Counted from the stretch's first letter, positions 1 to 7,060 are shown. The stretch is 7,663 bases of DNA from Candidatus Methanovirga basalitermitum (GCA_031284445.1 JAISZW010000129.1:1-7663); one strand, 5' to 3'. Program-made: numbers and translations. Notes: generated from the letters alone by a model not told the origin.

Positions 1-72
1 AATATATTTTAAAAAACAATAATTTTGAAGTTTGAAAAAATATTTGGAAAATGAATTTAAAAATTTTAGACT
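1..72 (-). terminator. AT-rich tail after RNase J with two T6 runs (possible archaeal terminator)
   Basis: No coding region is visible between the RNase J stop codon and the window edge. On the coding (minus) strand there are two runs of six T, from plus-strand A6 at 35-40 and 11-16. They lie 33 and 57 nt past the stop codon. Archaeal RNA polymerase can terminate at oligo-T tracts without a hairpin, so this may end the operon. In AT-rich DNA such runs also occur by chance, and the segment could equally be the spacer before a co-transcribed prenyl-synthase gene, which I recall following rnj in relatives. Confidence 0.3.
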
Positions 73-1422
73 TTATTCATAACCATTGAAGACTTGAGCC
101 TGACCATTTCTTAAAATATGAACATTACGACCTATTCTATATCCTTCTTCTTCGGCTAGTTCACCATATAATGATAACATTGACAAATTACCATGTGCAG
201 GAATTATATGTTGTGGTTTAAGCATTCTCAAGAAATTTCTATGGTCTTCACGACCAGCATGTCCTGAAACATGGGCATTTGGATATATTCTTGCACCACT
301 ATCTTTTAATCTTCTTTCCATAAGATATCTATTTGCTACATTAGCTGGATTAGGTATAACACTTGCAGAAATAATAACATTATCATTAGGTTTTATAGTA
401 AAAGGAGTTTTTCCTTTTGCAATCCTTGAAAGCAAAGCATCAGGTTCTCCTTGATGACCTGTTACAACAAGCAAATATTTTTCTCGTCTATCAACTGCCA
501 TGTTAAGTGCTTCATTAACTCCTTTTGGTTTTCCAATAACTTTTGCATTAGAAGGTAAATCCAATATACCTAAAGATTCTGCTAAACCACAGAATCGTTC
601 CATTGATCGTCCTAAGAATAAAATTTCCCTGTCACTATTTTTAGCAATGTCTGCAATAGTTTGTATTCTTTCAATATGAGAAGAAAATGTGGTTATTATC
701 ATCCCTTTTTCCTCATTAAGAGGTTTTTTCATTAAGTCTTCAAGTATTAATTTAGCTACTCTTTCAGAATAAGTCTTAACTTGGTCAAACCTGTCAATAT
801 CAGTTGATTCGACAATAAGCACTAAAACTCCTTGTTTACCTAATGATTTTAATCTATCATAATCTGGTGGTGGAGAGATTTTCTGATAATTATCAAACTT
901 AAAATCATTTGCATATACTATAACCCCTTCAGGAGTGTGAAGTGCTGCAATAGCTGCTTGAGGAATACTGTGAGTAACTCTTACTAACTCCAAAGTTATT
1001 TTATCTGATAGTTTTAATTTTTTCCCTGTATTTAAGCTATGTATTGGATTTTCCACCTCAAATTTTCTCTCCCACTTAATTGTTCTTTCTATAAGAGCTA
1101 CTGTATAAGGTGTAGCTATTATAGGTGCATCATATCTATGAGCAAGTTTAGCAACAGCACCAATATGATCTAAGTGTCCATGAGTAAAAACAATTCCTAT
1201 TACTTTACCATCAACTTCTCTCATTAATGTATCATCAGGAATCACTCCTCTTTCAATAAGATCTAAGCTATGCATTCTATCTATATCAGTATCTTCATGA
1301 ATATTAATTCTATCTAAATGAATACCCATATCAAAGATAACTACCTCGTCTCCTACTTTTACAGCAGTCATGTTTTTTCCAACTTCTTCATAACCACCAA
1401 TTGCAATTACTTCTACAGTCAA
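73..1422 (-). CDS. rnj: Archaeal RNase J (beta-CASP metallo-beta-lactamase ribonuclease)
   Basis: A 449-residue, zinc-dependent cytoplasmic nuclease. Characterised archaeal RNase J proteins are mainly 5'-to-3' exoribonucleases in RNA turnover. Seen in the protein: the metallo-beta-lactamase motif HGHLDH at 81-86 (H81, H83, D85, H86), VTHSIPQA at 149-156 with H151, and D173 in NDFKFD. The beta-CASP insertion follows, with VESTD at 204-208, FSSHIERI at 246-253 (H249) and [11 protein letters not shown] at 384-394 (H388). The last metal ligand is H410 in PAHGN. All expected catalytic residues are present. The length matches archaeal RNase J (about 450) and is shorter than bacterial RNase J (about 550), which has an extra C-terminal domain. 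The start is TTG at 1422-1420, chosen because AAGGAGG lies 8 nt upstream; the next Met is residue 18. The start overlaps the fni stop as TTGA, so translational coupling is likely. It is the last gene of the run in this window. Confidence 0.95.
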   Translation of the reverse strand: MTVEVIAIGGYEEVGKNMTAVKVGDEVVIFDMGIHLDRINIHEDTDIDRMHSLDLIERGVIPDDTLMREVDGKVIGIVFTHGHLDHIGAVAKLAHRYDAPIIATPYTVALIERTIKWERKFEVENPIHSLNTGKKLKLSDKITLELVRVTHSIPQAAIAALHTPEGVIVYANDFKFDNYQKISPPPDYDRLKSLGKQGVLVLIVESTDIDRFDQVKTYSERVAKLILEDLMKKPLNEEKGMIITTFSSHIERIQTIADIAKNSDREILFLGRSMERFCGLAESLGILDLPSNAKVIGKPKGVNEALNMAVDRREKYLLVVTGHQGEPDALLSRIAKGKTPFTIKPNDNVIISASVIPNPANVANRYLMERRLKDSGARIYPNAHVSGHAGREDHRNFLRMLKPQHIIPAHGNLSMLSLYGELAEEEGYRIGRNVHILRNGQAQVFNGYE

Positions 1423-2486
1423 ATAATATTCCTCCTTGTGTATTTTTTTGTGTTAAATCCTCTTTCATTTAACCATGATTTAGTTTCTCCTTTGATTATT
1501 AAATTAGATTTTTTTAGTTCTTCAATATTTGAAGCACCAACTAAAAACATGGCAAGTCTCAAAGATTTCTTAAAGTTTTGAATAAAATTAATAACAGCAT
1601 CACTACCAATACGTACTTTTTTAAGAAATGGCAATGCCATTCCTACAGCATCAGCACCTAAAGCTATTGCTTTAGCAGCATCAAGCCCAGATCTAATTCC
1701 ACCAGATGAAACAATAGGTATACTAATAGAGTTAGACACTTCTACCGTGCTAACAGCTGTTGGAATACCCCAATCCCAAAACAATTCACCAAGGTATTTA
1801 TCTTCTAATCTATAAGTTTCAACTCCAGCCCAACTCGTACCACCAGCACCAGCAATATCTATAAAATCTACATTTTTACTTTCAAGCAATTTAGAATCTT
1901 CAGCTGAAATTCCAGCACCTGTTTCCTTAACCATAACAGGAACATCCACATTATCAACGATCTCCCCAATTGAATCAAGAATTCCTTTAGAATCAAGATC
2001 TCCTTCTATTTGAATAGCTTCTTGAAGTGGATTTAAGTGAATAGCTAAAATATCTGCATCAAGAAGTTCAATAGCTTTCATACTGTAGTTAATTTGAGAA
2101 GCTCCAATATTACCAATTAAAATTGTTGATGGAGCATTTTCACGAGCAATATTATAAGTATATTCTAATTCTGAATTTTTAATAGCTGCTCTTTGACTTC
2201 CAAGTCCAAAACCTATTTTTTCACTCTCAGCAACAATAGCTAATTGCTTATTTATAGAAGCTGATTTTGGATGACCACCAGTAAGAGCTGTTATAAACAA
2301 TGGAATATCCAATTTTTTCCCGAATTTTTCAGTAGAAAGATCTATTTTTTCCATATCGACTTCAGGTAAGCTATTGTGTATAAAATCAATATCATTGAAG
2401 CCAGTTTTCTTATTTTTATATTGAACATTAAAGTTTTCACAAATTAACAAGTGTTCTAACTTTCTATTTGAAATCATATTTATCAT
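1419..2486 (-). CDS. fni: Type 2 isopentenyl-diphosphate delta-isomerase (FMN-dependent)
   Basis: A 355-residue cytoplasmic flavoenzyme that interconverts isopentenyl diphosphate (IPP) and dimethylallyl diphosphate, using reduced FMN and Mg2+. It supplies the allylic primer for the isoprenoid chains of archaeal ether lipids. Motifs in TIM-barrel order: LTGG 68-71, GLGSQR 94-99, NIGA 126-129, HLNPLQE 150-156 (Q155 and E156 fit the catalytic Gln and metal-binding Glu), VKETGAG 186-192, [10 protein letters not shown] 210-219, SGGIRSG 261-267, and LGADAVGMA 276-284 for FMN phosphate binding. No key residue is missing and the length is normal. The start is uncertain between ATG at 2486 and ATG at 2477. 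The second gives [10 protein letters not shown], closer to how family members usually begin. The only SD-like AGGA is 3 nt from the first and 12 nt from the second. It begins 14 nt after ipk and overlaps rnj by 4 nt. Confidence 0.95.
   Translation of the reverse strand: MINMISNRKLEHLLICENFNVQYKNKKTGFNDIDFIHNSLPEVDMEKIDLSTEKFGKKLDIPLFITALTGGHPKSASINKQLAIVAESEKIGFGLGSQRAAIKNSELEYTYNIARENAPSTILIGNIGASQINYSMKAIELLDADILAIHLNPLQEAIQIEGDLDSKGILDSIGEIVDNVDVPVMVKETGAGISAEDSKLLESKNVDFIDIAGAGGTSWAGVETYRLEDKYLGELFWDWGIPTAVSTVEVSNSISIPIVSSGGIRSGLDAAKAIALGADAVGMALPFLKKVRIGSDAVINFIQNFKKSLRLAMFLVGASNIEELKKSNLIIKGETKSWLNERGFNTKKYTRRNII
1431..1437 (-). promoter_or_regulatory. Strong Shine-Dalgarno for rnj inside the fni coding region
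   Basis: The minus strand reads AAGGAGG, then the 8-nt spacer AATATTAT, then TTG (1422-1420). The site is a near-complete match to the complement of the archaeal 16S rRNA 3' end. It sits in the last codons of fni (the Arg-Arg codons AGG AGG). It fixes TTG as the RNase J start and suggests coupling to fni translation. Confidence 0.85.
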
Positions 2487-2500
2487 TAATCCTGTTTAAC

Positions 2501-3310
2501 TCAAATTTTTGATTTTATTAAAGTACCTTTAACTTCAACACCTTCCAGGGCATTTTTAATTAAGTTTGGAGTTTGAGCATTTATAATCATGGATTCAATT
2601 CCTAAATCAGCAAGTTCAAATAGTTCTTGAATTTTACCAAACATTCCACCAGTAACATCAACACTTGTAGTTGAATCAAAACCATCCAAGTCTTCAAAAG
2701 AGTTTAAAACTTTTATTAGTTTTGCATCATTATATAATTTTGGATTTCTATTAAAAACACCATCAACATCAGTTGCCAAGATCACTTTCTCAAATTTCAA
2801 ATTTTTAGCTAAATAGCTTAATATCTGATCTCCAGATACAACCGCCATTTTAAGTTTATCATCTAAGACAACATCACCATAAAGAATAGGTAGGAAACCT
2901 TGAGAAATGTAGGCTTCTATTAAATCTAAATTAAAATAGCTAACTCTCTTATGTGATGTTTTTATTATTGATGATGGAGGAATCGGAACAATTGGAATAT
3001 TATTTTCAATGAAACAGTTTGATATTACTCCATTAAACTTATTAACAGAATTATGAACTATAGAAAATCCAATTCTCTTCTTAGGATACTCTTTATCAGG
3101 AAAAGGTTCCCCAATTTTATATTTTTTAGCATAAGGATGCCCAAAAGAGCCAGCTCCATGGATAATAATTAAACCATTATTTTTTAGATCATAATCATTT
3201 AAAAAATCTTTAATTTCAATAGTTACTCTATTTAAATTCTTAAAATTAATTTTAGGTTTTGAAGAATCTTTTTTTGTTAATATGCTTCCTCCTAACTTTA
3301 AGATTATCAT
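2501..3310 (-). CDS. ipk: Isopentenyl phosphate kinase
   Basis: A 269-residue member of the amino-acid-kinase superfamily that phosphorylates isopentenyl phosphate to IPP with ATP. This is the late step specific to the archaeal alternative mevalonate pathway. Seen: KLGGS at 5-9 with K5 at the ATP site, K14 in the next loop, HGAGSFGHPYAKKY at 51-64 with H58 in the position of the catalytic histidine that distinguishes IPK from other members of the fold, YGDVV 144-148, SGDQI 159-163, DVDGVF 181-186 and DVTGGM 218-223 for nucleotide binding. The ATG start at 3310 puts the first beta strand at the N-terminus, as usual for the family. A GGAG lies 5 nt upstream of the start. The gene starts 27 nt after mvk and ends 14 nt before fni, whose enzyme acts on its product. 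No truncation or anomaly is seen. Confidence 0.95.
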   Translation of the reverse strand: MIILKLGGSILTKKDSSKPKINFKNLNRVTIEIKDFLNDYDLKNNGLIIIHGAGSFGHPYAKKYKIGEPFPDKEYPKKRIGFSIVHNSVNKFNGVISNCFIENNIPIVPIPPSSIIKTSHKRVSYFNLDLIEAYISQGFLPILYGDVVLDDKLKMAVVSGDQILSYLAKNLKFEKVILATDVDGVFNRNPKLYNDAKLIKVLNSFEDLDGFDSTTSVDVTGGMFGKIQELFELADLGIESMIINAQTPNLIKNALEGVEVKGTLIKSKI

Positions 3311-3337
3311 TGAAACTCCATAGAAAACTTTTTAAAT

Positions 3338-4300
3338 TTACTCTCTTGTTTTTAAAGTAATTCCTTCGTGAGAAATATTAACTTTAATCGCATTATCATA
3401 CTTTCTTAAAGAATGATAAACCTCACCAGAACGAGTTGGACAATATGCTATCATGCTACCTCCACCTCCAGCACCAGTAATTTTTGAACCCAAAGCACCA
3501 TATTTTCTTGAGAGATAAATCATTCTTGAAAGTTCAGATGTATTAACCCCAATAGAATCTAATAATCCTTGATTAATATTCATTAACTCTCCGATTTTAT
3601 CCTTATCATCTTTTAAAATAGCTAATTTAGCTTCTTCAGTAATTAAACCCATTGTTTTTATAATAGAGTTAACAATATCAGGACATCGATTTTTTAACTG
3701 AGAAACCTGATTAATCACCTTTGATGTACTTCTCTTTCTTGATGTATATCCAATGACAAAGGCTGATTTAAAATCTACATTAAATCTTGAAACTTTTTTA
3801 TCTTTCCCCAAATAAATTAAACCTGCATGAGTAGAAATTGATGTATCCAATGGGCTTGCAGTACCTTGAACTTTCTTTTCAACATAATGAGCATTATGAG
3901 CTAATGTCTTTTTACTGAATTTTTTATTATGGAATCCATATAAAGCAGCTAATGTAGCTACTGTGACTGCTGCAGATGAACCTAAACCTGAACCAATAGG
4001 AAAATCCATCGAAAGAATAATATCAATAGGACTATGGTCATGAACTTGATATAGTGTCTCTAAGATATAACGAATTATTCCAGGCCTTCCAGTGACAATA
4101 TCATAGGTTTTATTTTCAGTATTTAGTCTCGCTTCAAAATCTAAATCATAAGATTTTAAAGTTGTGAAATCATTTTGACTTTTTTTAATAGAAATAGTAG
4201 CTTTTTTATCTACAGCCGTAGCAATAGCTGGTTGATCATAAATAACTGCATGTTCTCCAAATAAAATGATTTTTCCAGGAGCAGAAGCAATAGATTCCAT
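3338..4300 (-). CDS. mvk: Mevalonate kinase
   Basis: A 320-residue GHMP-family kinase that converts mevalonate to mevalonate 5-phosphate with ATP in the cytoplasm. Seen: an N-terminal APGKIILFGEHAV at 7-19 (K10 and E16-H17 belong to the substrate site), the GHMP phosphate-binding loop PIGSGLGSSAA at 101-111, the candidate Mg-ligand E141, QGTASPLDTSIST at 145-157 with the catalytic-base candidate D152, and the C-terminal GHMP motif KITGAGGGGSM at 273-283. APGK, GEHAV and the order of motifs favour mevalonate kinase over galactokinase, homoserine kinase or phosphomevalonate kinase. The ATG at 4300 has AGGA 8 nt upstream. The 97-nt gap to rpsB is the widest in the cluster. It has a weak TATA-like TGATATAT (minus strand, about 4371-4378), so an internal promoter is possible but not shown. 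The product feeds the archaeal dehydratase/decarboxylase branch that leads to isopentenyl phosphate and ipk; those genes are not in this window. Confidence 0.95.
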   Translation of the reverse strand: MESIASAPGKIILFGEHAVIYDQPAIATAVDKKATISIKKSQNDFTTLKSYDLDFEARLNTENKTYDIVTGRPGIIRYILETLYQVHDHSPIDIILSMDFPIGSGLGSSAAVTVATLAALYGFHNKKFSKKTLAHNAHYVEKKVQGTASPLDTSISTHAGLIYLGKDKKVSRFNVDFKSAFVIGYTSRKRSTSKVINQVSQLKNRCPDIVNSIIKTMGLITEEAKLAILKDDKDKIGELMNINQGLLDSIGVNTSELSRMIYLSRKYGALGSKITGAGGGGSMIAYCPTRSGEVYHSLRKYDNAIKVNISHEGITLKTRE

Positions 4301-4397
4301 TCTATCTTATCCTACTATAATTCATACCAAAAGATTACAGATTTTTTCTCATGAAAACAAATATTAGTCAATATATCATCAAATACTACTATCTAAT

Positions 4398-4994
4398 CTA
4401 AAATTTAAGAGTAAACTCAGATGGATCAATATCTAAATCTTCATATTCACCGATAATTCCTTTGATTCTTAAGATTTCTCTTGCTAATAACCAATAAACT
4501 AAAGCTATGGATTTTCTTCCCTTGTTATTAACTGGTATCAATAAATCAACAGAGTTGAGTAAATTTTCACTATCGCATAATGCTAAAAGCGGAATACCAT
4601 TCTTTTTAGCTTCAATAACAGCTTGTGAATCTGATCGCGGATCAGTAACCAAAATCACCTTTGGCTCCATAAATTTAGCATAGTTAGGATTAGTTAAAGT
4701 TCCAGGAATAAATCTACCAGGAATAGTTTTACAACCAATAATCTCACCGAATTTTTTAACTGGAGCTTGACCATACTGTCTTGTAGCCACTACCAAAATA
4801 TCATCTGGATCATACTTAGCTAAAAAGTTAGCTATTGCAATAATCTTATCATTAGTTTTTTTAATATCTAAAACATATAAACCATCAGTTCTAACTCTAA
4901 AAATATATCTTTCCATATCTTTAGTTTTTTGTTGAGTTCCAATATGTAAACCAGAAGCCAAATAATTATCTAATGGTATTAATAACTCTGACAA
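4398..4994 (-). CDS. rpsB: 30S ribosomal protein S2 (uS2), archaeal type
   Basis: A 198-residue structural protein of the small ribosomal subunit. Seen: [10 protein letters not shown] at 15-24, [11 protein letters not shown] 33-43, [11 protein letters not shown] 93-103, [18 protein letters not shown] 118-135, and [20 protein letters not shown] 156-175, all typical of archaeal uS2. The family's bacterial coiled-coil insertion is absent, which explains the short length. The start is TTG at 4994-4992, giving [10 protein letters not shown], because the minus strand has AAGGTGATT ending 3 nt upstream (GGTG is 6 nt from the TTG). A frame-compatible TTG at 5015 would add seven residues, but it has no SD and would put the real SD inside the gene. 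It follows eno by 23 nt, so co-transcription is likely. Confidence 0.96.
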   Translation of the reverse strand: MSELLIPLDNYLASGLHIGTQQKTKDMERYIFRVRTDGLYVLDIKKTNDKIIAIANFLAKYDPDDILVVATRQYGQAPVKKFGEIIGCKTIPGRFIPGTLTNPNYAKFMEPKVILVTDPRSDSQAVIEAKKNGIPLLALCDSENLLNSVDLLIPVNNKGRKSIALVYWLLAREILRIKGIIGEYEDLDIDPSEFTLKF

Positions 4995-4997
4995 TCT

Positions 4998-5005
4998 AAT
5001 CACCT
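4998..5005 (-). promoter_or_regulatory. Shine-Dalgarno for rpsB, deciding a TTG start
   Basis: The minus strand reads AGGTGATT, pairing with the AUCACCU segment of the archaeal 16S rRNA 3' end, followed by AGA and TTG at 4994. It supports the shorter S2 protein over a start at 5015. Confidence 0.8.
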
Positions 5006-5017
5006 TTATAAACAAAA

Positions 5018-6265
5018 TTAATTTAATTGCGCCATAGAAGGAGTTGATAACTCTTCTTCAATGTGAATTAACTCATTTAATTTAGCTATTCTCTCTCCAC
5101 CAACAGCACCAGTCTTAATAATTGGAGCAGCGAATGCAACAGCTAAATGAGCAATGGTTTCATCAGTAGTTTCACCAGACCTATGTGAAACAACAGGAAC
5201 AACATTATTTTCTTTAGCCAGTTTAACAGTTTCATAAGTTGCAGTTAAAGAACCAATTTGATTAGGTTTAATAATAATAGCATTAGCTGCTCTCTTTTTA
5301 ATACCTTCAGCCAAGATATCTTTATTAGTAACAAAAAGGTCATCCCCACATATTAAACATTTATCACCAACCAACTTAGTTAACTCAGCAAAACCTTCAA
5401 AATCAGACTCATCAAATGGGTCTTCTACATAGAACATACCATACATTTCAATAATATCTTTTACATATTCAATTTGCTCACCAGTATCCCTTGCAATATT
5501 GTCCTGAGCATAAACATACTTTTGTTGAGTTTTATCCCACAATTCAGATGAAGCCATATCTAAAGATGGTTTGATACTAATCCCAAGTTCATTACCCACT
5601 TCTTCACAAGCTTGAGATTGAATTTCTAAAGCAACATCATTTGCAATATTTGGAACCCAACCACCTTCATCACCCTTTCCACCAGTAAAAAGAGAATCTT
5701 TTTCCTGAATAAGCTCTTTTAATCTCTTATGAACAGCAATATTTGCAAAAATAGCCTCAGTTATATTCTTAGCACCAACAGGAACTATTAAAAATTCTTG
5801 AATATCAGGAGCATTAATTCCTGCATGAGCACCACCGTTCATCATATTGCCCAATGGATAAGGAATTTCATTTCTAAAGTTTCCTCCTAAGAAACTATAA
5901 AGAGGAAGATTATAAGAAGAAGCAGCTGCTTTTGCAGTAGCCATAGAGACTGCAACTGTGGTATTTCCACCAATGGAACTATAATTATCAGTACCATCAA
6001 TCTCTTTTAAAATTGTATCAATTTCAGATAAGTTCTCACTATCCATACCAATGAGTTCTGAAGAGATTAAATCTTCAATCTCAGTAATTATTCTATCAAC
6101 TCCACCTTCTGGAAAAGAAACCACTTCACGAGAACCAGTACTTGCTCCACTCGGTGCAGCAGCCCTCCCAAATCCATTCCATGTGACTACATCTACCTCA
6201 ACAGTAGCATTGCCTCTACTATCTAAAATTTTTCTAACATGAATATCTTCAATAACACTATCCAT
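5018..6265 (-). CDS. eno: Enolase (phosphopyruvate hydratase)
   Basis: A 415-residue Mg2+-dependent cytoplasmic enzyme that interconverts 2-phosphoglycerate and phosphoenolpyruvate; in a methanogen it mainly serves gluconeogenesis. Seen: the mobile loop [11 protein letters not shown] 37-47, [11 protein letters not shown] 139-149 with H147, KGDEGGW 197-203 (E200, catalytic acid/base), metal ligands D236 (SLDMASSE), E281 (VEDPFDESD) and D308 (GDDLF), KPNQIG 333-338 (K333, catalytic lysine), SHRSGET 360-366 and K384 (IKTGA). The catalytic set is complete and the length is normal. The usual SRGNPTVEV reads SRGNATVEV here (A20). The ATG at 6265 has GGGAG 9 nt upstream. The first codons, start codon and SD are part of a 68-bp tandem duplication that also lies just upstream, out of frame. 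It is the first gene of the housekeeping run and probably has its own promoter, because the gene upstream is an unrelated surface protein about 800 bp away. Confidence 0.96.
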   Translation of the reverse strand: MDSVIEDIHVRKILDSRGNATVEVDVVTWNGFGRAAAPSGASTGSREVVSFPEGGVDRIITEIEDLISSELIGMDSENLSEIDTILKEIDGTDNYSSIGGNTTVAVSMATAKAAASSYNLPLYSFLGGNFRNEIPYPLGNMMNGGAHAGINAPDIQEFLIVPVGAKNITEAIFANIAVHKRLKELIQEKDSLFTGGKGDEGGWVPNIANDVALEIQSQACEEVGNELGISIKPSLDMASSELWDKTQQKYVYAQDNIARDTGEQIEYVKDIIEMYGMFYVEDPFDESDFEGFAELTKLVGDKCLICGDDLFVTNKDILAEGIKKRAANAIIIKPNQIGSLTATYETVKLAKENNVVPVVSHRSGETTDETIAHLAVAFAAPIIKTGAVGGERIAKLNELIHIEEELSTPSMAQLN

Positions 6266-6333
6266 AAAAACACTCTCCCATTATAGAGAAATATCATTTT
6301 CCTAACATGAATATCTTCAATAACACTATCCAT
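6223..6333 (-). other. 36-codon out-of-frame upstream ORF overlapping eno (duplicated start)
   Basis: The distal copy of the 68-bp duplication supplies an intact SD and ATG. Translation from 6333 starts [12 protein letters not shown] as in enolase, leaves the enolase frame after the copy ends, runs through a hydrophobic stretch ([11 protein letters not shown]) and stops at TAG 6225-6223, 43 nt inside eno. It has no independent support as a functional protein. It may act as a decoy or attenuating upstream ORF if the mRNA begins upstream of 6333. Confidence 0.4.
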
Positions 6334-6363
6334 AAAAACACTCTCCCATTATAGAGAAATATC
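6228..6363. repeat. 68-bp contiguous tandem duplication across the eno start
   Basis: Copies 6228-6295 and 6296-6363 abut with no gap and differ by one base (t6233 against c6301); 62 bp (6234-6295 and 6302-6363) are identical. The gene-proximal copy contains the SD, the ATG (6265) and the first 12 or so codons of eno. The distal copy carries the same SD and an ATG at 6333. Because 68 is not a multiple of three, the distal start is out of frame with eno. The near-identity points to a recent event. Confidence 0.95.
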
Positions 6364-6378
6364 TTCATATAATATGAC
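6364..6378 (-). promoter_or_regulatory. Candidate TATA box for eno
   Basis: The minus strand reads GTCATATTATATGAA just upstream of the 68-bp duplication. ATATTATAT (6375-6367) resembles an archaeal TATA box. Initiation about 25 nt downstream would fall near 6345, at the SD of the distal copy. No convincing BRE is seen, and TATA-like words are common in DNA this AT-rich. Alternatives are TTATATGC near 6467-6474 and ACTTATAAAATAG near 6500-6512. Confidence 0.25.
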
Positions 6379-6561
6379 TATTAAACATTTACAAAAAAAA
6401 CAGCAAATACATACAAACAACCCCAATGAATACCAATATTAATCAGTATTTATTATCGAGGTCTTTGCATATAACCCATTATAAACTATAAATCTCTATT
6501 TTATAAGTTAAAAATAGTGTTTTGATTTTAATAGAATAATTTATAGATTAATGGTAAGTTT

Positions 6562-6694
6562 ACTATTATGATTATATTTACTATTATTTATATTATTCAA
6601 TCATTATTTAACTACTAATTATACAATCGCTATTATTATTTATTTACTATTATTTATATTATTCAATCATTATTTAACTACTAATTATACAATC
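6562..6694. repeat. 67/66-bp tandem duplication
   Basis: Copies 6562-6628 and 6629-6694 abut. The last 54 bp of each (6575-6628 and 6641-6694) are identical; the first 12-13 bp align with two mismatches and one 1-bp gap. The sequence is almost pure A/T with TTTACTATTAT and TTTATATTATT words. On the plus strand TTTATATT resembles a TATA element, so the duplication also copies a possible plus-strand promoter word. It is unrelated in sequence to the two other duplications. Confidence 0.93.
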
Positions 6695-6695
6695 T

Positions 6696-6804
6696 CTAGA
6701 AACTGGGCATCAATTCTAAAATCGGCAAAAGATTAACACTTTAACCATGGTTAGATGCCATTACATGCACATATAAGACAACTTTTACATCCATTTTAGA
6801 GGCT
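6696..6804. other. GC-richer island with inverted repeats: possible small RNA or gene remnant
   Basis: Counted by hand, 6701-6780 is 35% G+C, while the flanking 6541-6700 is 15%. Inside are a perfect 12-bp palindrome TAACCATGGTTA (6742-6753) and an inverted pair GGCATC (about 6707-6712) and GATGCC (6754-6759). CTCTA (6694-6698) and TAGAG (6797-6801) could close the whole segment. One minus-strand frame gives protein-like pieces broken by stops (MDVKVVLYVHVMASNHG, stop, SVNLLPILELMPSF, stop), starting with an ATG near 6793. It could be a structured RNA on either strand or the remnant of a displaced gene. I recognise no RNA family. Confidence 0.25.
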
Positions 6805-6807
6805 AAA

Positions 6808-6911
6808 AAATATTTGTCACCCAATTTCTCTATTATTATTTAACAAATAAAGCATTAATAAATATTTGTCACCCAATTTCTCTATTATTATTTAACAAAT
6901 AAAGCATTAAT
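6808..6911. repeat. Perfect 52-bp tandem duplication
   Basis: Copies 6808-6859 and 6860-6911 abut and are identical over 52 bp; a few bases to the left (6804-6807 against 6856-6859) also match with one mismatch. Each copy reads TTGTCACCCAATTTCTC near its left end and TTTAACAAATAAAGCATT near its right end. On the minus strand each copy holds a 12-codon frame from ATG ending in TGA within GGGTGA; nothing supports translation. Confidence 0.95.
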
Positions 6912-6920
6912 TAAAAAATC

Positions 6921-6938
6921 ATTTTTTTATAAAAAAAT
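6921..6938. terminator. Perfect 18-bp A/T palindrome, possible bidirectional terminator
   Basis: The segment is seven T, then AT, then seven A, flanked by A and T, and equals its own reverse complement. A further A6 on the plus strand (6913-6918) gives another T6 on the minus strand. Oligo-T on both strands could end transcription in either direction. A hairpin of only A-U pairs would be weak, so the T tracts matter more than the stem. Confidence 0.3.
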
Positions 6939-6970
6939 ATATTCTACATATAATTGATTATAACTATAAC

Positions 6971-6983
6971 AATATAAACCTTT
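6971..6983 (-). promoter_or_regulatory. Candidate archaeal BRE/TATA promoter
   Basis: The minus strand reads AAAGG followed by TTTATATT, close to the usual archaeal BRE plus TATA arrangement. Initiation would be expected near 6945-6955. There is no gene start close downstream. A transcript would run through the 52-bp duplication and the GC-richer island toward eno, as a very long leader or a separate noncoding RNA. The palindrome at 6921-6938 might stop it early. Confidence 0.3.
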
Positions 6984-7053
6984 ATAATTTTTTTTACCAA
7001 TGATGAAAACATACAACCTTCAATAAACTCAAAAATTCCATCCTTCTAAACCC

Positions 7054-7060
7054 AAAAAAA
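7054..7060 (-). terminator. T7 tract after the adhesin-like gene
   Basis: On the minus strand seven T follow the adhesin stop codon (7073-7071) by 10 nt. This fits the oligo-T terminators used by archaeal RNA polymerase. No stable hairpin precedes it. Confidence 0.4.

Noticed and set aside
1318..1581. Plus-strand open frame antisense to the rnj start and fni end
   Set aside because: It overlaps two strongly supported minus-strand genes, has no ribosome-binding site worth noting, and its Phe/Asn/Tyr-rich composition fits a shadow frame.
6051..6242. Plus-strand open frame antisense to the N-terminal part of eno
   Set aside because: It lies wholly inside enolase, whose motifs are unambiguous; it is a shadow of the coding strand.
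6475..6483. CCCATTATA, also found in both copies of the 68-bp unit, as a possible third decayed copy
   Set aside because: Only 9 bp match and the flanks do not align convincingly; chance is likely at this base composition.
6426..6491. 21-codon plus-strand frame starting MNTNINQY
   Set aside because: No ribosome-binding site, low complexity and very short; expected by chance in A/T-rich DNA.
6562..6911. The repeats as a CRISPR array
   Set aside because: Each unit occurs only twice, copies abut without spacers, and the units differ in length and sequence. No cas gene is present.
7000..7006. ATGATGA as a box C of a C/D guide RNA
   Set aside because: No CTGA box D follows on the same strand within a plausible distance.
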